Below, in pieces: positions 1-14,300 of a DNA stretch of 64,000 nucleotides. The stretch is from Rhopalosiphum padi (taxonomy: Eukaryota > Arthropoda > Insecta > Hemiptera > Aphididae): the NCBI RefSeq assembly GCF_020882245.1, contig NC_083598.1, positions 42,197,858 through 42,261,857 on the forward strand, in the 5' to 3' direction. Position numbers and translations under genes: made by a program. Below the pieces are notes generated by a model. The model searched no databases and was not told the origin of the DNA. It saw nothing but the letters and a program-made list of their open reading frames with translations. Each line of letters opens with the position of its first letter. Position 1 is the first letter of the stretch.

Positions 1-2516
1 ATTCGTTTCATAAATTGTTACTTATTATCATATTATATATACTCATATAATAAAAAATCATCCAAGATGACATTAAATAAGTCTACCAGGGAATATTCTT
101 ATTTTAATAAATAAACTATGATAAAAATAAAACGTTAAAATGTGAATTTAAAATCCCAATACTATGACTTACTTGCCGTCATTGAACAAACTCGATACCG
201 GATCTTTGATCTTAAATTTTAATTCTATTTTATGTTGTATATTTTACTTTATATATATTATATGTGTAAGTGAAATACGGTGTAAATTAAATGGTGGCCT
301 TTGAAAACAGTGTAATGAAAATTTGATAGAAAGCTTTTATTACACGAGTGTTAAATGTAGGTACCTAAATATAGCTAGAATGCTACATATTATATTAATA
401 TATTATTATTTTTGTTACTCCCGCCTAAGGTGTTATATTTTTCAAACTAGGTATATTGTATACGAGGAAAAAATAATTTATGATTGTAGCTCACATGTCT
501 TGTGACTTGTTCTTAACGTTTTATGAAATACTTTTAATTAATTAATACATAATATAAAATCCATAGTGTAACTGATAAATGTGTGTAAAGTAAGATTATT
601 TATTATAACCTACAGACATCCCTATTTTTGTTCGGAAATTATTTTATTAGTTTTCTAGGAGTATTCGTTTATGTTTGTAGTTTGTGTATTATTATTTTAT
701 AGTTTATTACTATACTAATACATTATGTATAACATAATAATACAAATTATTATTACTATTATTATTTCAAGTTCAATATAATGATTTTGGCTTATATTTC
801 TAATAGATTTGAAAAACTGCAGATGCAGACTGTATCCATTTAACATTTTTAGTCAATAATAATATGAGTACCAAGAAGAGGTAATACTTCTATTATAATG
901 TATATTCTAAGAAATATTAGTATTTTTCATCGTATTTATAAAAGATCATCGAAATTATAAATAATTGTAACGTAATTCATACGTTATTTATTATGCAAAT
1001 TATTTTTAAACCACATTAATTATATTTTTTTACAACCGTATTAAATACACCCATAATAATAGTTTACAATTAGGAATTATAATTTTATTTACTTATAGTA
1101 ATAGTTGCTTTATTTGAAATTAATTATATTTTATTTGCTCGTGTAATTTTTACAACTCTGCCCTTTTGTCACAATTATTGATGCTTAATTGTAATATTGT
1201 GTTGTTATTTAGTTAAACTATACTTTACTGTGAAATGAACAATAAAAACGAAAAATGAACCATGAAAACTTTTCCTCGTAACATATAATGCATATTTGTA
1301 GATATTATTTTCACCTGCTAAATCTCTGCTGTTACAGAAGATTCGAGATTGATGCATTTGATTTACTACATTTATTATGAGTTAATTTTTATATTTTTTA
1401 AGTGTTTTATCGACAGATTTATTACAAAATTATGTGCTATAAAAAATGTGCTATAAATATTTCAAATTATTTTTTTTATAAACGTTGAAATATATAATCA
1501 CTGAATTCAGATCCAAAAAAAAAAAATATTGTTGTACATAATATACCATCGAAATGAAATATAAAATAATCTGTCCCGATTGCTAACCATAAAATGTTAT
1601 CACTTATCACATTTCTTAGGAGAATCAAACTCAAGTCTATAGAGACATTAATTTAATACTTACAAATAATTTATATTTTTTTCAGTTGTATAAAGCACAA
1701 TTTATTCAAAACCTTATTTATTATTAAATTTTCCTTTTATATATTTATCTAAAATAGCATAAGAAACTTTTATCAAAGCTTAATATTAATACAATAAATA
1801 AAATATTTTTTTTAAAACATCTACATTTACTGAAAATTAGTGCAGCTATGAATTATTATTTATATTTTTATAAAGTCAAAAACAATCATAGTTTGTTCAC
1901 TTTTTTTTTCTATGTTCCCCGAACAATTTAAATCGCAGACGTATCCGTCGACTTGTGAAAAACAATGTAATAATGAAAGTAGGGCATAAATTACTCAATG
2001 GTGGGAGGGGTGGAAATGTCCTATAATTGGGGGACAGGAATGTCTGAATACCGTTTATGACCTGTATATAAAAAATAACAATAATCTACACTACCATAGG
2101 CACAACACATTGCACAATACTACAGAGTTGTTTGTTAATATTTTAAATTTGAGACCAATTACTTATTTATTATTATAGTTTGTATAAATCATGTTTTGAA
2201 CTTTGTGTACAGTATTCGTATTCATAATATATTATATTTGCAATGTCGAGTTATATATTAGTATGGTGGTCGGTAGAGTCAATCAGTTAAAAATAAACTA
2301 TCTTTTGTATAAAGCGCATAATTAATATACTTATGGAATTTATATAATATACTATGTATTATATGTACGAACATTTTTCACCGAATAAAAAGGACTGATG
2401 AAATCGATAAAATAATTCTCGCCACTCTTCATTTTTTTTACGAATAGATTTTAAATATACTAACGCCGCGCCGGAAATAAGTATAATATAATAATAAGCT
2501 GTTTTGTATATTGTAG
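1..2516. other. AT-rich non-coding sequence, probably an intron of the EHD gene
   Basis: No reading frame with recognisable coding character was found. The first EHD exon at 2517 opens in mid-codon (phase 1) behind a clear acceptor (ttgtag), so this stretch is most likely intron, with the upstream GTPase-like exons outside the window. Homopolymer runs and simple AT-rich sequence dominate. Confidence 0.5.
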
Positions 2517-4646
2517 ATTATTTGAAGACGAAGAACAAGACTTGTTCAAGGACCTGCAGTCTTTGCCGGGAAACGCGGCACTAAGGAAACTAAACGACTT
2601 GATAAAGCGCGCAAGATTAGCCAAAGTAATTATTGATATTGGTGGAGCACGAACGTCGTCGTGCACTATTGAAATCCGAAATGCGCGCATGTTACTATAT
2701 AGCGGATAATTGCAGTATCGTTTCGTTTAAAAAAAACGTTTTGTGTTATTTACAGGTTCACGCTTATATAATCAGCGCGTTACATAAAGAAATGCCTGCT
2801 CTTTTTAGAAGAGATGGCAAGAAAAAAGAATTGATCAAAAACCTTGGCACTATTTACCAAAATATCCAGAAAGAACAACAGATTTCGCCCGGAGATTTTC
2901 CTGATCTAAAAAAAATGCAGGTTTGTAATAAGTTATAAATTTATAATATCACCGGTTTCCGTATTATATTGATTCGCTTTCGTTTTATAATATCCCATGT
3001 ATTATTCTTCATAAGTTTTGTCATATTTTATTAACCAAACTACTTGCAATGGTGTTTTTCAGGATGTACTGGTGAATTTAGATTTTAGTAAATTCCAAAG
3101 TCTTAAACCGCATTTGTTAGAAGAAGTTGATAAAATGCTTGCCAACGACATTGCCAAGTTGATGGCAATGATTCCTTTGCAGGACATGCAAAATCGTAAG
3201 ATGAACAACGGAGACGCAGAACAGCAGCAGCAGCAGCAGGCGGTAGTCAAAGGTATTTATTTTTAGATTTTTTCACGTTATCATATTATGCGTAATACGC
3301 TGCAAGAAAACATCGCGATTAAACACAACAATTTATGACACACCGTGAAATTTTCGTAAAATCGATTTTATGTATTTATCATTTAATTATTTAAAAATTC
3401 TAAACACAAAGAATAAGATACACATTTTCAATAAATTTGAGGTTTTATTATTACCTATAGCAACTACCTCCAGAATATTATATTTGATAATATACCTAGG
3501 TAGTCTTATTTTGCTAAATAATTCGAAATGTTGATAATTTTTCATAAAATGTTACATTTTTAACTGTTTAACACAAATTCATTTATTTTTATTTCAATAA
3601 TAATAATATACTATGCTTCATTTGAATTGTATGAAACTGCTTATTTTACTAAGAACCATTATAATAATTTATTCACGTCGCTTAGACTTATTATAAGTAA
3701 TTTGTTTTAATTTGATTCAGTTAATATTACGTATTATTAATACCGCGTGTTTAATTTTGTATACTCGTATTTTTGTTTTTAAATGTTTTCCTTTGTATAT
3801 TATAGGTGTTTTATAAACATATATAGGTTAACTCTATACGCTTTAATATTCTAATCAATAATCATAGTGTTATGTGTTTCAACTATAATTTGTTATATAT
3901 TATGTGGTGTATGTGGGGTGGCCCCTTCAATAATATTGTATTATTTATGTTAATTATTAACGATCACATTTTTGTTCACTTTGTAGGCGGCGCATTTGTG
4001 AGCGTCCAGGACACAGCAAGCCCGTTTGGGTACAAGAGGGGAGAGGGTATCGACGCTGGCAAGGGCGAAACAGGTTGGGTGGTGGCCAAGGAACGGCAGA
4101 AATACGACGCGGTGTTCAATACGTTGGAAAAGTCCGACGGAAAACTGTCGGGAGCAGGTACATAATTATTATATATAACAATAGGGCTGTGAATTAATGC
4201 ATTTAAGACTTGAACAATTTTTTAAAAAAATGTATAAAATAGGTAGGTCTGTCAAAAATGAATTAATTGTACTAACTTAATTTAAAATCACTAAAAATTG
4301 AGCAGTTCAAAAGTTACAAGTTGTAAACTTGTAAAGTTTAAAATCCTGACTCATTTAATCTTTAACCTTCTCGTCGCAGTAGAGACGATTATTTTTTCTT
4401 GTAAGACTATTTAATCAAGTTTTTTTCATTATTTTCGCAGTGGCCAAAGCCGAAATGGTCAAATCGAAATTGCCCAACTCTGTGCTAGGTAAAATATGGA
4501 AATTGTCGGACATCGACCACGATGGTTTCCTGGACATGGACGAGTTCGCGTTGGCAATGCATCTGATACAAGTGAAGCTGGGCGGACACGATTTGCCCGT
4601 CGAAATACCCGATCATTTAGTTCCTCCCTCAAAACGGGACGTTTAG
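2517..4646 (+). CDS. Past1: EH domain-containing protein (EHD/Past1), C-terminal half, five exons
   Basis: EHD proteins are dynamin-like ATPases that tubulate membranes and drive endocytic recycling. Exons are 2517-2625, 2756-2920, 3063-3252, 3987-4157 and 4441-4646; every join keeps phase. Together they encode the last 279 residues. The first exons give the helical segment (LPGNAALRKLNDLIKRARLA, then VHAYIISALHKEMP) typical of EHD1-4. Exon 3 ends in a six-Gln run and exon 4 leads into the EH domain. The last exon holds the EH core with an EF-hand-like loop (DIDHDGFLDMDEF) and ends in the usual VPPSKR tail before TAG. The N-terminal P-loop half is upstream of the window. Its neighbour AGPAT converges on it from the other strand. 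The family call is secure; the symbol Past1 (the fly orthologue) is transferred by similarity. Confidence 0.93.
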
Positions 4647-7171
4647 CGATAGACGAAAAAAACAGGAATCCTATTATGTATATTATGTAGACACAACACC
4701 AAAACGCGAAAAATATCGTTCTCGACTGTACAATTAATATTATATATAACTTATACAATGCGATTTTTGTGTATATTATATATTATGGATATACCGTGTA
4801 CGTTAATTAATTTATATATTTTTATAGTCAATCGAACGAAATGCGTAGCACAAAGTACTCTCCCCCCCCTAAGTCCCGGCCACTCAAAAACCGTCACTTG
4901 CAGTGAGTTTAAACGAAATGATAACACGTTATAATCACCGAACGGTAACTGAAAAAATTATTTGATATAAATACATATTTTAGGTAATGATTTTATAATT
5001 TAGAATACTTTACTATACACTTACGGTATGATGAAAAAGTGTTGCTTTTTTGTTGTTGTTTTTGCGGCATTTAATTTTTGTATCAACATCGCAAGTTCCA
5101 TGTGATATTTATTATTTATTATATACTTAAAATGAGAAGAAAATGTCAATTTTGTCCAATCATTGATAAATTATACGCTATTTTAATGTAGATTATACGA
5201 TGTAAATTAAATTATTATTTTGTACTACTCGACAGACTTAATATTATCGTCCAAAGTGTTTTTGCCCATACAACATACATACACGGTGTCAGCAGAGACC
5301 AATAATAATATAATATGATATTTTTTTTTTTATATACATATTATATATTGTAACAAGTAAACTACCACTATATACCTAGTTAAATTATATTTTTATTGTA
5401 TTTAATAAATATTTATGTAATTTATCTTAAAGAAATGTATTTATATTTCTTGTTACACATGTTTTTGAATTTTATTATATATTTTTGAAATTAAAAGCTT
5501 TATTTATTTAAATAATATTTTATTGCTGTAGCAGAAATCTGAAACGCGCACTCAACTTCCACGTACTGAGAAGTTGAGAATTCCACATTTTTGAAAACTG
5601 TTTAAAATGTGTCGACATGCATTTGTTGTTTGTGTATTCGCAATGTTTTGATTTTTCTTTCAAGTATCATGTACTCTCTCATGTCACTGTGGTGAAAATA
5701 ATAAAGCTTTTAAATAGCTTATACAACAAATTTATTTGTGATATCTTCAAAATGATGTATAATAGTATATTGTTTCAGTTTTGGTAAGTTAGCAGAACTA
5801 ATTAGTTCTTTGCTGCTCACTAAAGTTGATTTAAAAAACAGTGACACATTATTTAATATTCATATTATATAATATAGAATTATAGATAATTATCATGAAT
5901 AAACAGCAATTCATTTAAATGATTATACCAGTTTGTAAATCAATTTTTGTTTTTTCTTTTAAATAGTAAATAGTATTTATTACGGTATTTGTTTAAATAT
6001 GATAATTTTTTTCCTATGCTTTAATGACGGCCTATATTATTAACTAAGTTATTAATTCTTCAAACTATAAAATAATTATCCATTTTTCTAAAATATCAAA
6101 TTTATTTGAGAAATAATGTAGCTGTTTAAACGTAATTTTTAATTTTTTAGTTTTATACTTGAAGTTTTCAATGTGGAGATGTAAATCAACTCAATAAAAT
6201 ACTATAAGTTCCTAATTCAGAAGAAATGATCTCATTAAGTTTTGTAGAATGATTTATTACATTTTAAAAATAATGACATTTCAAAATTGGTGTCCTAACC
6301 ACGCTCATACACTGAATAGGAGCTATTAATACAATACGTATTGATACACTCATGTTACTTCTTTGAACATATTGACTAATAATGACCAGTAAAAAATAAA
6401 TTCTTTGAAAATAACATTCTATCGATATTTATTTTTCATCATAACAGATCACTATTTCTTGTGTTTCTCCTATCAGTAAATCTAAGTGTTGTGAATAATC
6501 AATCATGAACTATTAACATTTACTTCATTTTCTATATCTAAATTAATGTTAATAACGAAATAAATTATTAATTAAGAGATTACACCATTCACAACACTGT
6601 AAACTAAATATAACGCATAATAAAAAACATATTTAAAACGAATACATTTTTTATTTTAAAATAAAAATACAAATTGTACATCATGGATGTACATTTAAAA
6701 ATCTTTGTTTAGTTGAAACAATTGGTTGATTTGAAAACACATCAGTTTAAACAGTTTATAAAATATAAAAAGTAATTTTTGATGTAAATATATGATTGAT
6801 TTTTTTTATTCTGTGAACAAGTTTATGTGCTTGTTTAATTCAGTATATAATTTTTCTTAATAAAAAAATAACATTATCTTATTTTCAATCAAAAATAGTG
6901 TTATAAATTTAAATATTTTTTACTTTAAAGCGTGACAAATGCTAATGAAAAATGAAGAGACTGTAATTCAAAGTTTACAGGTTATGATATTGTATGTCTT
7001 AACAAACAAAAAAGTTTATCAAAAAATAAAAAATACTGTAAAGCACACGTTATTAGTACCAAATAACTATAAGCTTGATGCTGAATCATAGTCACAATGG
7101 TAACTAATTACGTATATACACACTAAAATATTTAAATTTAAATATTCATCAGAAGCAAAAATAATACCATT
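4647..7171. other. 3' UTRs and spacer between convergent EHD and AGPAT
   Basis: AT-rich sequence with several aataaa-like signals on both strands (for example near 5400 on +). It contains no reading frame of note. It should hold the EHD 3' UTR on + and the AGPAT 3' UTR on -. No repeat or transposon end was recognised. Confidence 0.5.
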
Positions 7172-8710
7172 TTAGCTGACATTATAATATTTTGTTTTCA
7201 CTTCTGCTGAGGATTTTGTGTACATTTCTTGCATTGAAGTTCTAGACTTTTCAATAAGACCACTTAAGTCTTCTTTGGCCATTCCCTCTGTGGGTATTGG
7301 AGGCAATATTGTTATGACTGCGTGGCCTTAAACAATATAATGACCATAAGAAATAATAATAATAACAATATAATTTATGTTGATTAAAATTTCAAACATT
7401 GGAAAGTAAATATCTTCTATCAAAAAAACAATTAGTATTACAACTTACTTCATACAAATATTATTATAATTTATTCCCCCCTCTCCCTCCCACTAAAAAA
7501 GCTATCATGGCATTTACTTAAGATGATTTATTTGGTTATATGAATAATTACTAGTTTGTAAAATGTTCACAGCTATTACAGCATAAAACCTCACATATAA
7601 TAGCAATAACTGATTTCTATACATAAAATTTATTAGTGTCGGACATTTATTACTTACCGGGATCGAATATACGTTTTCCATGATTCAAGAAGAAATATTG
7701 AGACACAACTACTGGCTGTATTGGACATTGAGCTGAAATAGCAACATGGAATGCACCTTTCTTAAAGTTCAAAAGTTCTGGTCCACCGTGTCTTGTTCCT
7801 TCAGGAAACATGCAAATCTTTGCCTGTCAAAAAATAAGAGAAAATAAAACAACTCAACAACATTATGATATTTATTTAAACAAAAATTTAAAATATCAAT
7901 AAGATACTAACGATTATTATAATGATGTACCTTTTTTCATTTTGATGATGTACTCTCACTTAAATGTAATGTTTATTATAAAAGAAACATCAAAACTTTC
8001 TTTGGAAATTAAAATAAATTAAGATAACAATAGTGCTATAGAAAAAGTTATGCTATTAATTACTTGTTTTTCGCGAATAGCTTCTCCAGTCTTATTAAGA
8101 GTCTTCTGAGCACTTTTTGCATTCATACGGTCAATAAATATTGTTCCCCACAGCCATGATCCAAGACCAAATGGCCAAAAGTAAAATATTTCTTTTTTGG
8201 AGATCACGGTGCATTTTTCCATAATTGGATATATTTCAGATAAAACTGAAATAATAGTTAATCAGAAAATGTACGGTTTATTATTTATAACAATTCCTAA
8301 AAGTAAACTATTTACCTAATAAATCCAAACAGCTTTGATGATTGATCAAAACAACACATCCTGAATTTTGTACAATATTTTCTTTACCATTTATTTCCCA
8401 AGTTATCCCTAATACTTTTGATACTTGACGTCCACCCCATGCTGGTAATCTGATAAAATTATAAATAAATTATTAAGCTTGATATTTGATGGAAACATAC
8501 ACATGTCTTTATTTACAATCCATTCCTGTAGTCCCTCGGCCTCCATAACATTAATGGTATGAATACAGTTGCAGAGATGTATGACAATACTGTAAATATG
8601 GTATATTTGGCGAAGTAACGAAAAGCATGACTAGAAGTGTACATGATAATAATAAACATGATTGCGACAGTGCTGGTTATTTCAAACTTATAGTCGTTTA
8701 TCAGTAACAT
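7172..8710 (-). CDS. 1-acyl-sn-glycerol-3-phosphate acyltransferase (AGPAT1/2-like)
   Basis: It acylates lysophosphatidic acid to phosphatidic acid in the ER membrane, a step in glycerolipid synthesis. Minus-strand exons are 8747-8517, 8449-8316, 8245-8064, 7823-7658 and 7326-7172, with GT-AG borders and consistent phase. From the ATG at 8710 the protein is 276 residues, close to human AGPAT1 (283). An N-terminal hydrophobic segment (VAIMFIIIMY) is followed by catalytic motif NHQSCLD (NHX4D, about residues 101-107), the IFIDR block, FPEGTR (176-181) and a conserved ILPPIPTEGM near the C terminus. The coding frame is open upstream to the acceptor at 8748, so an extra N-terminal piece in an upstream exon cannot be excluded. 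I prefer 8710 because of the total length. The gene is divergent from FNBP4. Confidence 0.9.
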
Positions 8711-8747
8711 TGTTATGAGGTCTAAGGTCGTAACATAATCAGGAGCT

Positions 8748-11353
8748 CTGGAACACAATAATTTATTTTGTTGAACAATTCTATATAGGTATAAATTAAA
8801 AATTATTTAGAAGAAATTCTTTATAGAATATGAACACTGTGCGAAGGTATAAATTATATGCTAAACATAAAAATTTTTAATTTATTAATTATTTTTTTTT
8901 TAATTAATGATCCCCAATTTGTAACATTTCATAAATAATAATTGTTCTTGATATATGCTATCGAGGTCAACTCCGTACAACACTATATAGGTATATCTAA
9001 TTTTAATCATATTTTTTTATACCGAGTAATAATATGACGTTAATGGTTTAATCAACAGAACAGATTATTATTATTTTAATCATTATTATGTAATTCTGAT
9101 GACATGTATATGAGTATGCCAATTTTCAGGTTATTTGATATTAAAAGTCTTCTACAACAATAAGACAAACATTATTAATTATTCATACTGTGTCAAATTA
9201 TAAATAGGTTATGATAATAAATATTAACAAAACACATTAATTAAACATAGTAACAATAAAGGTAGATAAAGAGTATGTTGTTCATAACGAATGGAATTAT
9301 TTAAATTTTTTACAAGTTAGTGTTATTGAGTAAACATTAATCAAATATATTCAAATTAAAATAAGCGGATATTGTTAGTAATTTATATTCATATTTATAA
9401 TTTTCAAAAAGAATTTGTTAATGAGCTTGATACTTAGTGTTTATTGTTGTTATAAGGTATTATAATATAAAAAAGGAGCTGCGTAATATTTGATAAGCAC
9501 AAATTTGTCTAGCATTGTGCAAAAGACAAATTCTATTTTTAAACGTAATAGCATTACAAAGGAGAAAAATGTATAAAACGTTGAGAGATACAAATCACGA
9601 GACTGAAGATGTTTATAAGGAAATTTGAACAAGCTTTGTTATTTTATTACTTATCAAGTCATTATGGTAAGTTAGGTACTTTTTAATATTACATTATTTC
9701 GATGTGGAACATTCCAAAAGATTTCATCTCAGATCGGAATATTTTAAAAAACGTACTTACAATATTAGTTTTTCAATGATCGTGTAAAGTCGGATTTGAA
9801 GGTATTATTGAATATTACACTATAATATTACATCATTGACACGGTCGACGGTGACGAAATAATAAAAAGAAACGATAGGTACCTATATATATATATATAT
9901 CGTACAAATGTTCAATTATTGACACTTATGCGAATTCCGAACACTACACGGTTTGGACGATTTCGTCGAAATAATTTATAACAATAATAACATATTCGAT
10001 AGGGTTTCTGAGAATAATATTGGGAAGAGTCGTGGCCGAACTCTAAAACTAGTGCGAATTCGACGACGGAGTTGCGTTACTACTTATTATTGCGCAAATG
10101 AAAACTGGTCGTCATCTAATGACATTGCTCCACTAATCCACTCGCTTAATGAGTAATGTGTACGGCGTCAAATGTCTCACTGTCTCGAGTGTAATAATAG
10201 TAATAACAAATAACACTCAAACGATATTATTACGATAATGTATTGCATGCATAATTGATTTACGAGACTGATTATGCACCGAACCGCTAGACCGACCGAC
10301 GACCGGCGTTAGCACTAAGCGTGAATATGAATAAGAAGAAAATATAGTTAATCGTGATTGTGACAGAATTAATATCATATCATATACATAATATATAGAT
10401 CGGTTAACGATTCCAAAAAAAAGAAGAAAAAAAAGTCATTTACCGTTTACAGTTGAAGAATACCGCCGCTCACGCATCGCGTGTACGTATCCCACAGTGC
10501 GTGAAAACTAGAACGACGCGCGGGTGGGAGAAAATCGTCAGATCGGAATATTTCAACACGTGCGGTATGATATATATCGATCGGACGAGAAAAACGATAT
10601 CCGGTCGGCGACAATTCGAGCCAAAAACAGCGGCGATCGTATCACGTATCACGTCGCGACGTTGCGTCCTCCGCCGAGGCAAACTACACGCCAGAATCGA
10701 AAACCATTTTAAATTTGCCCCAAATAGGTGGCCAACTCGAGAGCAGCACATACAGCAGCAGCTACTGATAACGACGTTCGTTTATGATAATATTATTTTT
10801 ATAAGTCTGATTATATCCGTGGTCTGATTGTTCCCCGATGATAAGCCACATGCGTAATATATTGTCGTCGGTTGGTCACATTGCTCGGCGAGTGGTTTGG
10901 TGGTCTCGATGTGTGGTATGATGTCACGCGCCGAACAATCCGCTGGTCCTTATCACGGTGCGATAATAATTATTCATTTTCCGTCTACAATATTATACAA
11001 ACCATAAAGGGAAAAAGGCGATTATTTTATACTTTTTATTTATATTACTGTTGTCAAAGATCGGAACGGTAAAAAAAAAAAAAACAGTAAACCGTATCGT
11101 CATCGTAACCGCGCGTTCAAATGTGTACGAGACGATATCCTGTGCCAGTTGTTTTTGAAACCGCCAACAGTGATAAACATAGTAATAATAATTCCGGTTT
11201 TCCGTCGATTTTCCTGACTCTCGAGTTTCCGCGTTAAGTACGTTCGGGTCTTTCGATCGAACCGCCGTCTACGAGCTTATGGTTTTACGGGCAGCTTGCA
11301 CCTTTCCGTCCGACAAATCTTTTCCATCACAGAGGATCGTCACTGTCTCCGCG
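8748..11353. other. AGPAT first intron(s) and divergent promoter region shared with FNBP4
   Basis: The part 8748-10440 is AT-rich and looks intronic for AGPAT, with a short (TA)n run near 9888-9900. The part 10440-11350 is clearly GC-richer and rich in CpG, as expected of a promoter and 5' UTR zone between two head-to-head genes. Several open frames there overlap on both strands, which suggests base composition rather than coding. Confidence 0.45.
10444..10750 (-). promoter_or_regulatory. candidate non-coding first exon / promoter of AGPAT
   Basis: On the minus strand a good donor (acg then gtaaatg) falls at 10444/10443, at the edge of the CpG-rich block. Read through this block, the frame linked to the AGPAT coding exon has no conserved peptide. 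I infer an untranslated first exon that splices to 8747. The 5' limit is a guess. Confidence 0.3.
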
Positions 11354-14300
11354 ATGAACAGGAGAAAACTGAAATTGGACATGACACACTCATCTTCGGA
11401 TGGAGGTAAGTCAACTAAAGCTTTCGCCGCAAAAGCCGAGACTAGTACACGCGTTTGATTGGTTATTATGATTACATCAGCTCTTTTTAAACACATTCGA
11501 ATAGTTGATTGTGTTATTGTGGTGTACTGGTGTTAAGCAATTGTTTTACCGTCCGATTGCGATGTAATTTTCTCACGTGATTGTCGTTGTTGGTCAGGTC
11601 AGACCTTAAAACGTAGTTTTTACTTTGAACTGATGTACTAACTATTTACATTCTATGAACTGTTTTAGACACCAATAGAACCGTTTGTTTTTGTTTTGCT
11701 GATTGTTTGTACCCTTAAACCATATATTATTTCTCAGAATTTGTGGTTTAGCAGATTTAACTACCATTGAGTAAATTTTTAGTTGAATTAAGTCAGTGTT
11801 TTTTTTTATCACCATTTAGCCATAACATTTTTTCATAATTTTAACACTTAATTTCTTTATAGAATACTATTGGTGCAATTTTCTAGTAAATTAAATAACC
11901 AAATCATAATTTTTTTTTAAATTTCCTGCAATTATTAATTTTTATAATTAGTAATGATATAGTGATCAATATTTGATCACATCTATTATATAACTAAAAT
12001 ATTTTATTATCTATACCAAATTATTTTATGTTTACAGAATCCCGAGAAGTTGAAAATTATGTTAATAATGTTAAAGAACAAATTATGAATACAACTGAAC
12101 ATAATAATTCTGACTATGGTTTGTTAATAATAAGTACCTACTTGATATACTAAACTAAAGTATATTTTGTATTTTTTTTTTTTATGTAGTATGGCAGGAG
12201 TGTTATGATGATGTATCAGGATTTATATACTATTGGAATACCCAAACAAATAAAGTCACATGGGAAAAACCTGAACATTATGAAACAGCACATAGTATTG
12301 AAAACCAAGGTATGATGTATATAGTTAATAAAATGTAAAATTATATAACTGATTATATTATATTATGAATTATAATAATTTAAATATAAATGTTGTAATA
12401 AATTTCTGAAATAATGTTTTAGATGTTTTAAACAAGACAAAAAACTCCAGAAAACGGCTTTCAAGTGATTCTTTACCTACTCTTGATCCAAATTCATGTA
12501 ATAGTTCTAAAAAATCAAAACTGGAATCTAAAGTTTTAAGTGCATTAGTGGCTTATGGAAGTGATTCTAGTGAGGATGAGAATGAAGATGATACGGATCA
12601 AAAAACTACTATACTTCAAAGGTTGCAACAAAAGGCTGAAATGTTCAAACAAAAAGAATTAGCTAAAGTACCTAAAGCTACATCACCTGGTCCGTGTAAA
12701 ACAAACGGACATCCTGATATTTTAGATATTATTGACAAAGAAGTACCTCCAGATTATTTAGTAGAAAAATCTAATACATCAAAATCTTCAGAAAAGAAAA
12801 CTACTGGTGATATTTTTGATATTTTAAATAGTGAAGTACCTCCTGATTATGCTGATGACACTTTAAACAATAATACTGAAGAAGAAAATAAATTAATTGT
12901 TGTTCCAATGAATACTAATACAAATAGTAAACTGCATCCGAAAACTTTTATTAATGATTCAAAATCTAAATACCATTCAAGTACTGACGAAAGAATAAAC
13001 ATTTCAACTTCAGATTCTTTTAAAGAAAATTCATTGAAATCTATTAATCTAATTGCTAATTATGGCGAAGAAGATCCTGAAGATTTAGGTAAAAATTTTA
13101 GTTTTAAGCAGGGCAAGATCTAACATAATTTTTTACCGGTGCTAAGTATAAAATTAGTGCTCTCTCAATTTAACCTCCTCTATTATGCTACTATTATACG
13201 TAAATACCAGCATAGATAGAGCTTAATAAATTTAGTTGGGGGGGGGGGGGCTCAAGTTCCAGATTACTTAATGAAAATAATTATTAATAACTTCTTATTT
13301 AGTTAAAAATAATCTTGTTTATGTATTTTAAAAACAAAAAAAATAAAAATCAGCCACCACCAATTTAACAAATAAACTAAAATGTATTTATGTATTGCAT
13401 AGTATTGCAATATTACTACAGATACAAAAATAAACTGTAAAATAAAACAACTGATATAGAAGAAATAACTTTAATTGTTTTAGGTACTAAATAATATTTT
13501 AAATTGTAAGTAAAAAAAAAAAGTACTGTTATATGCCCTTTAAGTAGTATATTTATGAATAATGATACTAAACTGTAGGTACATAACTAGGGTATATATT
13601 TAGGGGGGCTTATCCCCCATAGCCCTTCCCTAGCTCCGCTAGAAAAAACATTAGAAAAAAAAGGAAAAGAAAAAAATCTTAGATACTTGATTAGGAAAAA
13701 TGTGTATTATATACAAACCTTAAAATAAAAATTGTTGCTTGACTTGTACGTTTTAGATAAAAAAAATTTTTAACACAGATAATCTACATGGAAAATGGTG
13801 GTATTCATAGGCAAAGTAAAAGTAAAATGTTATTTGTATTATAATACTTATTATATTTTAATGAATAAAAACTGTTAATATATTCCCTTATTCTTTGGTA
13901 ATTTGGCGCCTCCTAACTAAGACTTTCGAGGTAAGATCCCTCTTCTTGTATCTAGCCCTGGTTTTAAGTATTTTTTAATACAACCGCCAAATTTTATTTG
14001 ATAATTGATAAGGAATAGGAAATTAAATATGTATTAGTAAACTAACTATATATATATTGCAAAATAAAATAATTTTTTTATTATATTACAGATGATCAAA
14101 AAAGTGAATTAAACGAGAAGTCATTTTCTTATGTCCAAGACCCATGTGCTAATATTAAAATTGGATTTGGTTATTCTGTCACTTCCAATCCTAAAAATGG
14201 AGGTTCTATAAATTTTGTTAAAGGCGAGACAATAAATGTACATGACAATCATAATACCAATAAAAATAATGTTTTAACAAAACATGAAAAAGATACTATC

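Noticed and set aside
9450..9632. 60-codon minus-strand frame upstream of AGPAT
   Set aside because: Considered as an N-terminal exon because it is hydrophobic, but no donor keeps phase with the 8747 acceptor and AGPAT is already full length without it.
10453..10827. Overlapping open frames on both strands in the GC-rich block
   Set aside because: Several mutually incompatible frames of similar length, no recognisable peptide; explained by CpG-rich composition of a promoter/5' UTR.
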